Source: Symsagittifera roscoffensis
Taxonomy: Eukaryota > Xenacoelomorpha > Acoela > Convolutidae
Assembly: GCF_963678635.1 (NCBI RefSeq)
Contig: NC_087064.1
Location: 23,736,539 to 23,800,538 of the forward strand
Reading direction: 5' to 3'
DNA length: 64,000 nt
Positions 21,065 to 32,912 of this stretch are shown piece by piece (position 1 is the first letter of the stretch; each line of letters opens with the position of its first letter). The position numbers were made by a program, and so were the translations under genes. Below the pieces are notes generated by a model. The model was not told where the DNA came from and did not search any database. It was given only the letters and a program-made list of their open reading frames with translations.

Positions 21065-22372
21065 GAAATATTTTGGGCTCTTGATTATCCGATTATGCGT
21101 CGTTTCCAAAAATTTGTATAAAGATAACAAACTTTGAGTTTGGTAATTAAAAGGCTGCGTAATTTCATAGATTTATGATCTAAGGACCAATTGTAAGAAG
21201 ATCTCGGCTAAAATCTGCGGCGACGAAAGATATGGTGACTGCATTTTACGATAGCTTTTTTGTTCATTACAAGGCTTATTTTAGAAGATCTAATAAGTTT
21301 ATTGTAAGATCTTGTAAGGTAAGTATTCATAAGCAGGACAGTACAAGATAAACATTTTCATACGAATCTTACAGGAAGCGTTTGCTTTCTGATGAAAATT
21401 GCTAGATTTTGTGCTTAAATTTGAAAGTCTAATTACACAAATTATTTAAAGTGGAAGGTAATTATATAAATCAGTATTTCAAGTAAATTGTGGAAAAATG
21501 AGAAAAAAAAAACGTTGAGCTATGAGAGAGCAAAAAAAAGGCGAGAGGAACTGAGAAAATATGCAGCGACGCGTAAAAATGACTGCAATTCCATTTGGTG
21601 GTAGTGGGTGCTGCGCCAATCTCTCTCGTCATTAATGTTAATGGTTATAGATTGAGTCCCATTTGTTGCTAATGACACCAAAATCAGCATGCAATGAAGG
21701 CAAAAGAATTAAAGAACCGTTTAACTACCAGTAAAAATTGTTGTTAAAAGAGATCCAGCAGTTACGGCTAAAGAATTAGAAACTCGGCCAAGGTGGATTT
21801 CTAATGTGTTTTTCATTTTTTCTGTCCTGTTTTTTTTCTTTGTTTTGATCAGAATTATGCGCAGATTTTTCTGAAAAAAAATAAAATCATGTTTTCAAAA
21901 ATTCTGCATCATAAGCAAAAATTTGAGAAGTAACCTCAAAATAACGTTTTTAAGGAGTTTTGGAATGTTTGCAACCGGTGGCGCTCAATTGATATGTATA
22001 GGTCTCAATTGTACCCACGTATGATTTCGTAATTTTTGAGTTTTGAGCGGCAATCAGTGTAAAGCCATTACTGATGGGGAGTGTGGCTGATAACTATTTC
22101 TGTGAATTAAAATTTTTTTTTGTGACATTTGGTTTTATTTTATAAAGTACACATAAAAGAATGAAAGTGAAAACGATCTATATTGAATGAGACTTCACCA
22201 TTTTGGTTTAAAACGTTTTCTAAGAGACACCAATTGTACATATGAAATAAAATTTTAACATTTGAGCCAGACATTTTAACAGATATCTCAAAATAGGAAT
22301 ATTTGTTTGGGGTGGTTTTTTGTACATCCAATTTTCGACTATTTAACTCGCGTTTTTGACATAATTTTTTGT
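21065..22372. other. Interval without recognisable features
   Basis: No gene, TIR or repeat match noticed. At the equivalent place in the second duplicated unit there is instead a Gag-protease fragment (31292-32760), so the two units differ here. Confidence 0.35.
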
Positions 22373-22530
22373 ACCATCTGAAACATATCGTTGCTGTGAG
22401 CCTAAATAAAAAAATAGCTGCTATTATTTTTTGTTATGCTACAGGGTTTGAAATTTTCTAATTTGGCCAATTTAGGATAATTAACGGGCAATAAATTGCA
22501 TTCTTATAACGAGCATAAGCCTCAAGTTAT

Positions 22531-23069
22531 TGTTCCGACTTTCGATACGAAAATAACGGAATATTTGTGCTCGGGGTGGGTTTTTTTTTCTTCAGACAAA
22601 TTTCGACTTTGTAACTAGCCATTTTTGACAGAATTTTTCTTTATCATTCAAAAGGTATTGTTGTCCTGAGCTTAAATTTGAAAAGATATTTCACCTGTGA
22701 TCATTTTTCGCAGAGTTATGAGGGTTTAAAGATTGCCATTTTGGCCATTTTGAACAATTTGGGACAATTAACGCGCGATATAATTCGCGCAATTAACGCG
22801 TAAGCGGAAATTTAATCCGTCTTATAAATCGTTCCAAATTTGTTGAACGAAGCTTATTTGCCTAATTGATTTGTTACAAGGAACGAAATCTCTCTTTTTG
22901 TACTTTATATGGCGTGTGGGGAGATGATTTTCACAAAAAATTTCAAATTTTAGAAAAAATTTTCATTTTATTTTATTTCATTTAACTTTTTTATGTTATT
23001 ACTGCTGCTCCATAAACCTTAAAAGGCAGTCGGAACATTGAGGGCTTTGCCTTGATACGAGCAGTCTTG
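22531..23069 (+). mobile_element. Helentron-like non-autonomous element, copy 3
   Basis: Plus-oriented full-length copy with both end motifs, T on each flank. The terminal hairpin is damaged (agggctttgccttga). An older truncated relative (aggataattaacgggcaata) lies immediately upstream at about 22450-22530. Confidence 0.75.
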
Positions 23070-23252
23070 TTTTCACTTTCATAGACACTGACAGAAAACC
23101 AAGTTAAATCAGTTTCTATCCACAGAACTCCAATGCAGGATCGCTCGAAATTGCTCCAACAGCAGCCAAGTTTGCGAAAACCGGAACACAAATTGCGGCA
23201 CCCTGACCTTTTCGCGAAATCAAAACACAAATGTGTTATTTATCATTATTAT

Positions 23253-23793
23253 TGTTCCGACTTTCGATACGAAAGTAACGGAATATTTGTGCTCGGGGTG
23301 GGTATTTTTTTCTTCAGACAAATTTCGACTTTTTAACTAGCCATTTTCGACGGAATTTTTTTATATCATTCAAAAGGTATTGTTGTCCTGAGCTTAAGTT
23401 TGAAAAGATATTTCACCTGTGATCATTTTTCGTAAAGTTCTGAGGGTTTAAAGATTGCCATTTTAGCTATTTTGACCAACTTGGGACAATTAACACGCGA
23501 TTTAATTCGCGCTATTAACGCGTAAGCGGAGATATAATCCGTCTTATAAATCGTTCCAAATTGGTTGAACGAAGCTTATTTTTCATAATTGATTTGTTAC
23601 TAGGAGCGAAATCTATTCTTTTGTACTTTTTATGGCGTGTGGGGGATGATTTTCATAAAAAATTTCAAATTTTAGAAAAATAAACTTTCTTTTGTTTTAT
23701 TTCATTGAATTTTTTAGAAGTTATTGCTGCTGCTCCATAAACCTTAAAGGCAGTCGGAACATTCAGGGATTCGCCCTGATGCGAGCAGTCTTG
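23253..23793 (+). mobile_element. Helentron-like non-autonomous element, copy 4
   Basis: Full-length plus copy, 184 bases after copy 3. The hairpin shows a compensating-looking change on only one side (cagggattcgccctg). T flanks are present on both sides. Confidence 0.75.
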
Positions 23794-23819
23794 TTAGCAG
23801 TATAATTTTAATTTATAGA

Positions 23820-24000
23820 TTTTAGTTTTGCTGAATCCGCTTTCCTTTGTGGAATCAACCTAACATTTGTAAAAACAACTTATATCATTACATTGCACCT
23901 TAATGTTTTTCTGAATCTGCTTAAATTTGCAAAATTTGCTCATAACTTGCGGAATCCAGAACAACTAGTTATATTTGCTCGTTGCGGAATCCGTAACACA
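23820..24000. repeat. Array of GCGGAATCC motifs (left arm of possible foldback unit)
   Basis: Five or so degenerate occurrences of a gcggaatcc-like core (gctgaatccgc, gtggaatca, ctgaatctgc, gcggaatccag, gcggaatccg). The same motif in the opposite orientation forms the array at 27090-27440, so the two bracket about 3.1 kb as inverted arms. Confidence 0.6.
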
Positions 24001-24589
24001 ACTATTGAGCTAATTTTTTTTACATTAGAAGGTATTTTTTCGCAGAATCATTGGAAAATTTTAGAAATCCAGTTATATTTTGAAATATGTTAAAAGACTT
24101 GTTACGCACCAACCGGAGCACTTTCCGGTGCACAGTTAGGCCTAGTAATGATTCGCCTAATATCACTATTAAGAGAAGGTGAGTCACTATGAAAGCCTCT
24201 TTTTGAAAATCGAGAGCAAGAAGATCACTTAGTTTTTTGTTGACATTTGTTCCGTTCTTCTGGACTATAAGACACTTAGCAAAATATCAGATTTCAGTCG
24301 GCTTGAAATCTGTGCCTTAAAAAATTAAGTGTTGAAGTTAAACGTTCCAAAACAAACCAGGTCGAAATATTTCTGGTTTTCACCGTTTCACGAAAGTAAA
24401 AGTTTCAGCAAAATATAAAAACAACTAAAAAAACCTGAACAATACCAAGATCAAGTGGGTTACTCGGAATGTCTCGTTTCGAAAATGAAGAGCCAGAAGA
24501 TCATTTATTTAACTTTCTACCAGAGTTAAGTTGAGAAATTAATCTGCTTTTTTTTTGCTCCCAAGTAATATTTCTGAGAGTTGAACGAA

Positions 24590-26600
24590 AACAGCGATTT
24601 TTCCCATGACAACATTAATCTGGTTCAAAAACGAGGGTTGGCGTGATTGCTTCAAAATCAAAGTTTTTCTTTGCAAATCAATTCAAGCGATCAAAACTTC
24701 GTCGAATAGCTCATGGTTTCCATCGCTCCACGAAACTCAAAGTTTGACCAATTCAAATCAAGGTGTAAAATTCACCACTTGAACTAACTGGGGGGTTCAT
24801 TGGTTCTGCGTGCTCCAAGAAACATTTGAGCGTAGTCCATCAGGGTTTAACAATTCTCATCAACTAACAAAGTAATTTCAGCGTAATTTTAATTTTATTA
24901 CAAAAACCAAAATGACCCATTTTGGGGTAAATATTTGGTTGGAACTTTCGGAGAAAAAATTGCAGCATATCAATTCTGGTGAAACTCTAAGCAATTTTTG
25001 TTGCCTTGGCTTTTGTCTAATCTTCACCAAATTTGAGAAAAACGCGCTTGACAGTTCATGTTTTGTTCGCTTTGTCCGGATAATTTAAGTCAGCACTCTA
25101 TAAGGACGTTATTTTTTGTATTGTTTTGGTGGAATTTGAGGTACTACTCAAGCTGCATGTTCTTCCGGGTTGACCTCCATAGACCAAAACTGCTAATCAT
25201 ACAGTTCCATAAAATCAGTCTATGAAAAAACGTTATTCATACAATTTTCAAATTGTTTGCTAAATTGGTGTCATTGAAGTTTGAAAGAATTGTTCCTTGA
25301 TTTGAGTTGAACGGATACAGCGATTTTTCACAAAACAACATTAACCTGGCTCAAAAACGAAGGTTGGCGTGATTGCTTCAAAAACAGAGTTTTTCTTTGC
25401 GTATCACTTCAAGCGATCAAAACTTCGTCGAATAGCTTATGGTTTCCATCGCTCCATAAACTCAAAGTTTTACCAATTCAAATCAAGGTGTAAAAATCAC
25501 CACTTGAACTAACTCGTGGGTTCATTGGTTCTGCGTGCTCCAAGAAACATTTGAGCGTAGTCCATCAGGGTTTAACTAACCAATTTGTGCTCAATAGATA
25601 ACTTGAAACGTTTCAATTTTTCACCGATTGAAAAAAGCGACTCAAAAAAATTGAGTTTTCAGCCAATCGATCCAAATTATCAGAGCAACTGGAAAGCAGT
25701 ACGGTTCTCAATGTTTCAAAATGATTCCAGCTAAAATAAATTCAAGTAATGTCAACAAATCAAATTGATTCTTATAGCTAGCTATAAAAATATTGATGTT
25801 TAGCCAAACATATCAAGCTATCAAAACGGTTTCCATTTTTCATCGGATGAAATGCTCGCTTCTAACAACATAGATTTTAATTGAGGGAAAAGTTGAAACG
25901 ATTGGAAAAAGTAACCACACTTAATTTTTCTGGAAGTCTTGATTAAATTTGTTCTCTTTTGAACACCCTCCAGCGTAATTCAGTTGTGTTTTCTATACAT
26001 TTTTTGAAACAAGAGTTCGCAACAGTTCAAGAAAAGTGCGCTACGGTTGAAGAAAAAGCGAGCCCGCTCGTTGCCAATTTCTTGCTTTCAGTCTCACACC
26101 AAACAGAAAAAATCTAAGTAAGTGGCTTCACTTAATAAGAAAAAAACTGAAGCGTTCACCCGACCTAACGGAAAATTACGTAAGAGTGTATTATCAGTAA
26201 TTTTGAAGCAAAACAACAAATCAAAAAAGCAATCTGATTACTTCTAATTCAATGCAGATATAATCCCAAATCATCACGATGAAAACGATGACACAGTTAA
26301 AAACGGAGAATCACACACTGGTAAGGCAAAAAAAACATAACGAATTGACCCTCGAGGAGTAGCAATAGGATTAAATGGACTCAATTGAGGCCTCAATTTA
26401 ATATATTTGCTTTTGCTGAAAATTATTCGACTCAGCCGAGCGAATAATTGTGACCAAAAGACTGCGAACTCCAAAATTTTCTGAAAGGTTGTACACAGAG
26501 GTGCTCTCTCAAAATTTTTGACGCTGATGGGCCTTCTGGATTTCAGTTACATCATTGGAGTTACTTCTGCTATTTGGGAGCGTGAATTCAAAGCATTTTG
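24590..26600. repeat. Rearranged tandem blocks (X-Y-X-Z order)
   Basis: Block X (24590-24850, containing gcgtgattgcttcaaaa and ctgcgtgctccaagaaac) returns at 25325-25580, 735 bases later. Between them is block Y (24850-25325) and after them block Z (25580-26600). In the duplicated region the order is X-Z-V-Y-X-Z (35640-38660), and V-Y occurs alone at 43417-44010. The unit was evidently once tandemly repeated and has lost or gained blocks by unequal exchange. No coding function seen. Confidence 0.7.
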
Positions 26601-26811
26601 TTAACAGGGAGTAAATGATCTAATTAACTAATTTAAGCAAAGTCTAGCTGGGAGTGAATTTTTTAGTTCAAAAACACGAATATAAAGTCCTGAAATTGTT
26701 GCCTTATCAAAGCATGTTCTCGTTTCGCATTTTGAAATTATATCAGAATGGTTAAGTTGAAACTTTTCTTATTTCAACTGATTGGCTTGAAAATAATTGA
26801 TGTATAAGTTT

Positions 26812-27010
26812 ACAGGAATTGAGATTGATGACAGGAATTGAGATCGAAGTTAACCTTTGTATGAAGTGAGATTGAAGCTGGGCTGTGTATGTTTGACAAG
26901 ATGTGAGATGAGATCGAAATTGCGTATGTTTGTCAGGAATTGAGATCGAAGTTGAGTATGTTCGTTAGGATTTGAGATCGAAGTTGGGTGTTTGACAAGA
27001 ATTGAGACCG
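26812..27010. repeat. Degenerate minisatellite, aggaattgagatcgaagtt-like units
   Basis: Five to six imperfect units built on ggaattgagatcgaagttg, many followed by tatgtttg, at spacings of about 30-45 bases. The same array is at 38915-39115 in the duplicate. Confidence 0.75.
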
Positions 27011-27089
27011 ATTGTTTGGCATTCCAACTGGTAGCTGATCAACGTAGTAATTAATAGTTATGGTTTTAAACGCTACTCCACATAGATAT

Positions 27090-27440
27090 ATGTAAACGGA
27101 TTCCGCAAACAAAATGCGGATTCCACTTACAGTTTGCGATTCGACTTACAATTTGCGGATTCCACTTACAGTTTGCAGATTCCGCAACAGCTCAATTCAG
27201 CTATACACATGTCTCATTATTTTTTGTGGATTTCACAAACTGTTCTGGATTCCGCAAGTATGATTCCGGATTCGGCAAATTCGCCTAATTTTGGAGCAAT
27301 TTTGAACGGTACAATGTTTTATGTATTTGTTTGTGGAATCCAAAACAGCAAGGAAGATCAAAGAAAAGTAGCAATGTTGCGGATTCCACGACAGTTTTGA
27401 TTTTGGCCTGTTGCGGATTCCGCTTACATTGCAGAGAATG
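27090..27440. repeat. Array of GGATTCCGC motifs (right arm of possible foldback unit)
   Basis: Roughly ten ggattccgc-like cores (for example cggattccgcaaac, cggattccacttacag) at close, irregular spacing, inverted relative to the 23820-24000 array. In the first part the period is about 22 bases. A small plus frame through it is a by-product. Confidence 0.7.
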
Positions 27441-27690
27441 CACAATTTGGCCTCATAATGACATTTAATTTTTCTTGTAAAACAAGATTTTGATAGAAAA
27501 AGTGATTATAATCTATTATAAAAGATTATAGGAGATTATAAGAGATTACAAGAGATTATAAGAGACTATAAGAGATTTTCGGAAATTTTATAATCAATTA
27601 TATTTGATTTTAAATTATTGAACTTTCACCAAAATTGTTATCATTATAATGGACTATAAATTTTTTTAACATCTGAAGTTGGCGCTCATA

Positions 27691-28815
27691 CCCGCACTGA
27701 CAAAAATGGTTCCGGTTCGATTTAAATTGATTTTAAGTTGATTATAAATCGATCCAAATTGATTAAAGATGCACAGTTTACTAAATTAAATGGGTTTTAA
27801 ATCAATTTAAATCGATCTTTTTGAAAATTTTAAATCGATTTAAGTGTCTAAAAACTTGATTTAAACCGATTTCGATGGATTTTCCGACTCACTAAAATCC
27901 ATCCAAATCTCAATCAAATCCATTTTAAAGCGATTTAAATCGATCCTTTTTCCAATTTTTAAATCAATTTGAGTGTCTAAAAGATCGATGGATTTTCAGG
28001 CACACAAAATTCAGTTTTTTTTTTGCTAGCACGGCAAAAAAACATTCCCTTTGAAAATTATTTATACTTTTTTATTCTCGATTTTTTTAGAATTGATCCA
28101 AATGTTTTAGAATTCAATAAATTGATCCGCATAAATCAGATTTTAAGCTCGATTATAAGGCAATGAAATTATAGAAAACTATTGTCAATCAGATTTTGCA
28201 AAATCCTATGTAACAAACAAGAAAAGGGTCAGAATGAATAAAAGTTGATCTCATTAATATGCAATTAAATCATAAAAAATTATAAAGATAAATCAGATTT
28301 TGAACAAAACATATAAAAACGAATCAAGAAAAGTATCCAAATAGATCAGTTTTTTAACACAAAATATGCAAGAAAATTATAGATTTTTATCGGTATTTTA
28401 GTTTTTTTGATTTGGTCTTTTTTATGCAACAATACGATATGGGTGTAAAACGATAAATGATATGCAACGAATAAATGTAACAAAAATTCGAAACCGATAA
28501 ATTTTGAATGACAAAAATCGATTTAAATTGATTTAAACCCGTTCTAATTAAATCCGTTCTAATCGATTTACATCCCTTAAAAAAAATCTTGATTCAGACT
28601 GCAAAAAATAGATATAAATTGATTTAAGATCGATTTGGATCAATTTTTTTAACTGGGTTTTAAGATCAATTTAAATCATTTTCAAATCGATCCAAATCAA
28701 TCTTCATCTTTTTTTATCTAGTCTTTGTACTTTTTTCATACTAAAATCAATCTAAATTTAATCAACGTACTTTTTTCATATTAGAATCGATCTTATTCAT
28801 TTTTGTCAGTGCGGG
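27691..28815. mobile_element. TIR element with TA flanks (Tc1/mariner-like MITE)
   Basis: 18-bp terminal inverted repeats CCCGCACTGACAAAAATG at 27691-27708 and inverted at 28798-28815, with TA directly on each outer side, as in Tc1/mariner insertions. The interior is non-coding and dominated by degenerate aaatcgatttaaatcgat repeats. It is about 1.1 kb. Confidence 0.75.
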
Positions 28816-28904
28816 TAATTAACTATAATTTTGCTAAAAATACGATTATATTTATATTATAATCGATTATTTTCTCTTTTTACTGAGTGCGGGAGGACAT
28901 CCAG

Positions 28905-29725
28905 CACGCACCGAGCGCCCATGGATTCTAATCGATTATAATGAATTCCCGAGACAAAAATAATCGATTATAATCCATTACGGATGTAAAATTCAGACCA
29001 CGAAATTGATTATATAGCCATTATAAACGATTATTTTCAAAAAAAAAATATAATCCATTATAACCGATTTTAACCCATTATTTTTGTCACTGAAGTCGAT
29101 TATATTTTAGTAAACTAAATCTGGGGGGATGGGGGGAGTAAATAAACCGAACGGGGTGGGGGTAAATAAACCGGGGGAGGGGGGTTAAACTGGTCATCCA
29201 CTCGCCCCCTCAAGCTTTCCAATACCCCCCCCCCCACTCCACCCGCAGCTAAAAAGGCACGGTAAACTGGAGGGGGGAGGGGTAAATGGTGGGAGGGGGG
29301 ATGGCTAAACTGGGGGGTGGGGGATAGTAAACTGGTGGGTGGTAGTATACTGGGTACTGGGGGCTTAACTGCCTGGGGGGGGGGGATAAAATGAAGTGTT
29401 AAACTGCGATGAATTAGAAAAAGTAGAGACAAAAAAAAGATAAATTTTTTTCTTAAATGTAACATTTTATGAAACATAACACGTAGCAACTACACTAAAC
29501 AGGAAATGAGATAATTTTGAACAAAATTAAAAATTTCATGAATAACCCCTCAAAAAAATTCATCATAATTGATTATAATCGATTTTAATGGATTTTATTG
29601 GGATAAAAAATATTAGGATTATAATCCATTTTTAATGAATTATAATCGATTATTTTGTCATTTTATAGATGCTGACCATATTATGACAATATAATCGATT
29701 ATGATCCATGGGCGCTCGGTGCGGG
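28905..29725. mobile_element. TIR element with ~30-bp inverted ends and G-rich interior
   Basis: The left end CGCACCGAGCGCCCATGGAT, followed by taatcgattat, is repeated inverted at 29690-29723 with only a couple of mismatches. The interior has attataatcgattataa-type palindromes at both sides and a G-rich array in the middle. No ORF of interest. The target duplication is unclear (perhaps AG). In the duplicated copy the right end is missing. Confidence 0.75.
29120..29395. repeat. G-rich degenerate array with quadruplex potential
   Basis: Units of taaactgg or taaaccgg followed by runs of 4-9 G on the plus strand, repeated about ten times with varying length. Many closely spaced G runs could fold as G-quadruplexes. 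A 124-codon Pro-rich frame on the other strand comes from the array and is not a gene. The copy at 41222-41490 differs in repeat lengths. Confidence 0.75.
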
Positions 29726-30091
29726 AGGTAGCTGATCCTATTGTTGTTTAAGCGTTGAACTGTTCTCGTCTAATTGAATTGAAACAAAGTGTTCGTGTGA
29801 TCGAAGTCCGATAAGTTGGACAAAGAATAGTTTGAAAGACTATATATACTTCATACAATTACCTCCAATATTGAAGAGGCTGCTGGATCTTTTACCGCCA
29901 ACGCTTGACAACGCACCTTTTTAGAATCAGTAATGTTGGCTCTCAAGTCTCTATTCAAGAAAGCTTGTTATTTGATGCCAATAATACATTTTAAGAATTA
30001 TACTCAACAACTTTTCTAACTTTTCGACAATTAACTTTTCTAAATTCCTAGATGGAATAACCGGGTCTTTTTCGTTACTAGAATGCACAAA
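29726..30091. other. Interval without recognisable features
   Basis: Single-copy-looking sequence between the TIR element and repeat B. A 96-codon minus frame runs on into repeat B; I do not support it as a gene. Confidence 0.35.
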
Positions 30092-31291
30092 AAGCGTACC
30101 CCCGAAAAAAACTCGCCTTCGTTGAAGTGAAGCAAACGATATAAGATATAATTTTAAAGTCTGAAAACTATTTTTCTTTGCTACTTTTCTTTGCTCGCGT
30201 TTATTCCTGAGAAAACATATTAATAAGCTGCAAGATTTCAAAGTTTTAGTTTTTTTTTCTTTCGATCTGTTTTTTGTTTTCTGGATAGATCTTACTCAGA
30301 TTATACAAGCAGGTCCATATAATATAATTTTTAATAGAAAGTTCTCAGCAGCGCTTCAACAGGTTGAATTACCTAGTGCACTTGCTCAAGCTGGTGCTCT
30401 TTCAATGATAAGTTTTCTAAAATGTTGGATTATTGCTCAACTTGAAAATTTTTTATTATGGTCTGTTATATGTCCGTTTGCAAATAAGGAACCGAAAATT
30501 TTGAAAATATCACTAAAGCTTAATTTCATAAGCTTAAATTAGTTTGTATTTCAAATAGAAGATAGTTTGGTCAAAAATGATAACTTAAAACTTTATATTG
30601 TTTTTAGATTGTTAAACTTCATCCGCAATATGAAATTTCAACTTGATTTGTTATCGAACTCAAACACTTCCAAAAACATTCTCAAATGCTCTAGAGGCAA
30701 AGTGAGTGCGGAGTTCTGGTAATATAATCCCAGTCGTACATTTTAAATCCAGGGCGAATCTTTTCTGGGAAAAACTGAATTGCCAAATATCGGTTTGTCT
30801 GATTTCGTATTGTATTTATTACCGGCCTAATAAGCAAAATCTGATTATGAATTTTTGCACAATTTTTGCTATTATTGACCGTCGATTTGTTAATTGTAAA
30901 CTTGCCTTTTCGTGCCCCCGTGATCTGTGCTTGTTGGTTTAGGCTGAAGCAACATAACCCAGCCCAAAAATAGCCAAAAAATTTGCTTGTAGATTATAGC
31001 CAGGGGCATAACAGCGGTTCCTTATGAACAGCCAATCAGCTCATATGTTGGTCCTTACCGTTGTGTAAAAATTGTCCAAAAATAAGTTTTTCCTGTTTTT
31101 TTTTTCATTTTAAATTTAGTTTTTTGACAGTGATTTGCGTCTCGTTTTTATTTGGTAACTTGCAATGCTATGCTTGCGTTACATCAAAAAAGATGAACGA
31201 CTCCGCCGCTTGCCTTCTGTGACTTTTTAGAACATTTATGCCTTAAAACAGCATTTTAGTTTTGTTAAAATTTTCTTTGCATAATAAAATG
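30092..31291. repeat. Repeat B, second copy of the 1.1-kb repeat
   Basis: Aligns with 19957-21064 from cgtacccccgaa to the shared aataaaatg. Beyond that base the two differ: here the Gag-protease frame begins, so 31291 is a breakpoint or element boundary. Confidence 0.75.
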
Positions 31292-32760
31292 CTTCCTCCA
31301 ATCACTCTGATATTCGCGTTTGTCACCCATCCGTTTGTTGCCAACGAGACGTCCATCGTTCCTAGTAGTCGTAAAGGATTGTTTCCGTAATCACTGAACT
31401 CATCGTCTTCCGGTGCTGGTGCCTTCACGTTCACGCCTGCGGTGCCCAATGTCCGTTTCAATTCTCCAATGGTGAATATTGAAATTGGTGATCCACTATC
31501 TAACCAGACATTTGTTTGCTTCCCATTTACTTTGATTGGTAGTCGAGCGCCGGCCACCTTCAATTCCGTCTCTTTCCGAGATTTGATAGCCATGACGACA
31601 TAATCTCCTGAGCTATCCGAATCCCATGATTGTTGCTTCTTTGCCGGTGTGTTAACCCAGCCTACGGAATTTTCATGTTGTGAATAAGTATCCTCCGCGT
31701 CGCCTATTTCACTAGCTTCCATGTCCTCCTGATTTTGGATTAGTCCCACTGCCGGTCTTCCCCAATTGTTCCGCTTCCCCCGACAAGTTCTCTCGTAATG
31801 TCCCGTTTTTCGGCAGAAGTTACACGTAGCATTTTTGGCTGGACATTGAATAAGGTGTTCCGGCGTAAAATTGGTTTGGTCACAATTATAGCATCTTCTA
31901 GAACCGCCCCCTCTCATCTCCGCTCGTCCTCTGAACGATCCACGGCCGCGCTGTGTATTGTTTCTGTATCCTCCCCGGATTGTTCTCACCGGTTCCGTTT
32001 TAATCTGAAACGCTCCAGTTCCACCGGTGGTGCCACTAGTTGTTGCTCCCCTGGTTGCCGATCCGTATGACTTAGCATATTTGTATCCACGTTCATATGA
32101 CAGTGAAAAATGGTACACCTCCTCTGGTGTCTTCGTCGAGCGGCATAACTCATTTTGGGCGTCCCTATTGTTCATGTTTACAATGAACACATCCCGCAGA
32201 AATCTGGTCTCCAACGTTCCAAAATTACATCGGGCGGCCAGCCCGCTTAACACTGAGTGGAACTGCTCCAAGGATTCTCCTATAGGTTGCTTCCGTGCCA
32301 ATAATTGGAATGTTTCGTACGTTTCGTTCCGTTCCTTTTTAAATTCCGTTTCGATGGTATCTAATACTCGAGAGTACCTTGTTGTTGATAAATCCAGATG
32401 TGGTTTCCTTTTATGTAGGTCGTCTTGTCCTGTCTCCCCCAGGCACAAATACAAGTTAGAGATAAGTGTTTGCTCCGACGCCAGGCGATTTTTTCCGTCT
32501 TTCTCCTCAGGTAGTGATGTAACCTGCGCTGCGGTTAACGTACTGGCATAAAATTTTTTTTTCGGATTTAGGCCATGTTTTGCCACCATCCCCCATTGAA
32601 AACGATTAAACCAAAACTCCCATAGCATTGGTGGCTCTGCTATTGTCGAGGGCCAAAACGATGTAATCCCCAGTGGGTTTTTCCCCCCACTTTGGCCTGT
32701 TAGCTGCGACATGTGAAAATACGGTTTAGATAGTTTAAATTGATCCAATGAAGTAAGCAA
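31243..32760 (-). pseudogene. Truncated Gag-protease of a second LTR retroelement (505 aa)
   Basis: The N-terminal half is a Gag of the gypsy/Mag kind (FHSVLSGLAARCNF, VFIVNMNNRDAQNELCRSTK). A Gly/Arg-rich stretch (about 255-285) follows, then two zinc knuckles (CYNCDQ...; CNFCRKTGHYERTC, about 288-330) and a retropepsin with VWLDSGSPISIF (about 420). It stops before RT: the last dozen codons come from repeat B, whose boundary is near 31291, so the true 3' part is lost. The frame itself is intact and markedly GC-richer than the surrounding DNA, with third-position C and G common. No RT, integrase or LTR is visible nearby. It could be a recent arrival truncated on insertion, or a Gag copy kept open by chance. 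Confidence 0.85.
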
Positions 32761-32912
32761 CCGTAAATTATAAAGTTAGTCGGAGACAATAAATTGGCGG
32801 CCATCCAAAGGTGACAGACAACTCTGAAGGTTAAACACCAGTTAGCGCCAGACAGATAAATGAATTAATCAGCACAACTAGAAATGAAACTTGAACTAAT
32901 TTTAGATACTAT
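32761..32912. other. Leader upstream of the Gag fragment
   Basis: Short non-coding stretch 5' (minus sense) of the Gag ORF. It includes ctggcgctaactgg on the minus strand, which resembles the tggcgc start common in primer binding sites, but I cannot match a tRNA. Confidence 0.3.

Larger units (their letters stand above)
22373..29681. repeat. Segmental duplication, copy 1
   Basis: 7.3 kb that recurs in the same orientation at 32913-41774. Collinear blocks include the Helentron-like copies 3/5 and 4/6, the GGATTCCGC arrays, the 27691 and 28905 TIR elements and the G-rich array. The match begins near catctgaaa (22374) and stops at gatgctgaccatat (29681). Copy 1 keeps about 400 bases (24330-24735) missing from copy 2. 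Divergence is a few substitutions per hundred bases by eye. Confidence 0.9.

Noticed and set aside
22991-23230. Cys-rich 79-codon minus frame, partly repeated at 34408-34635
   Set aside because: It lies across the end of a Helentron-like copy and adjacent repeat; the frame is not preserved between the duplicates.
29115-29489. 124-codon Pro-rich minus-strand frame
   Set aside because: It is the reverse reading of the G-rich array, its length changes with repeat number, and it has no counterpart of equal length in the duplicate.
32027-32551. 174-codon plus-strand frame
   Set aside because: Antisense of the Gag ORF at 31243-32760, kept open by its GC-richer composition.
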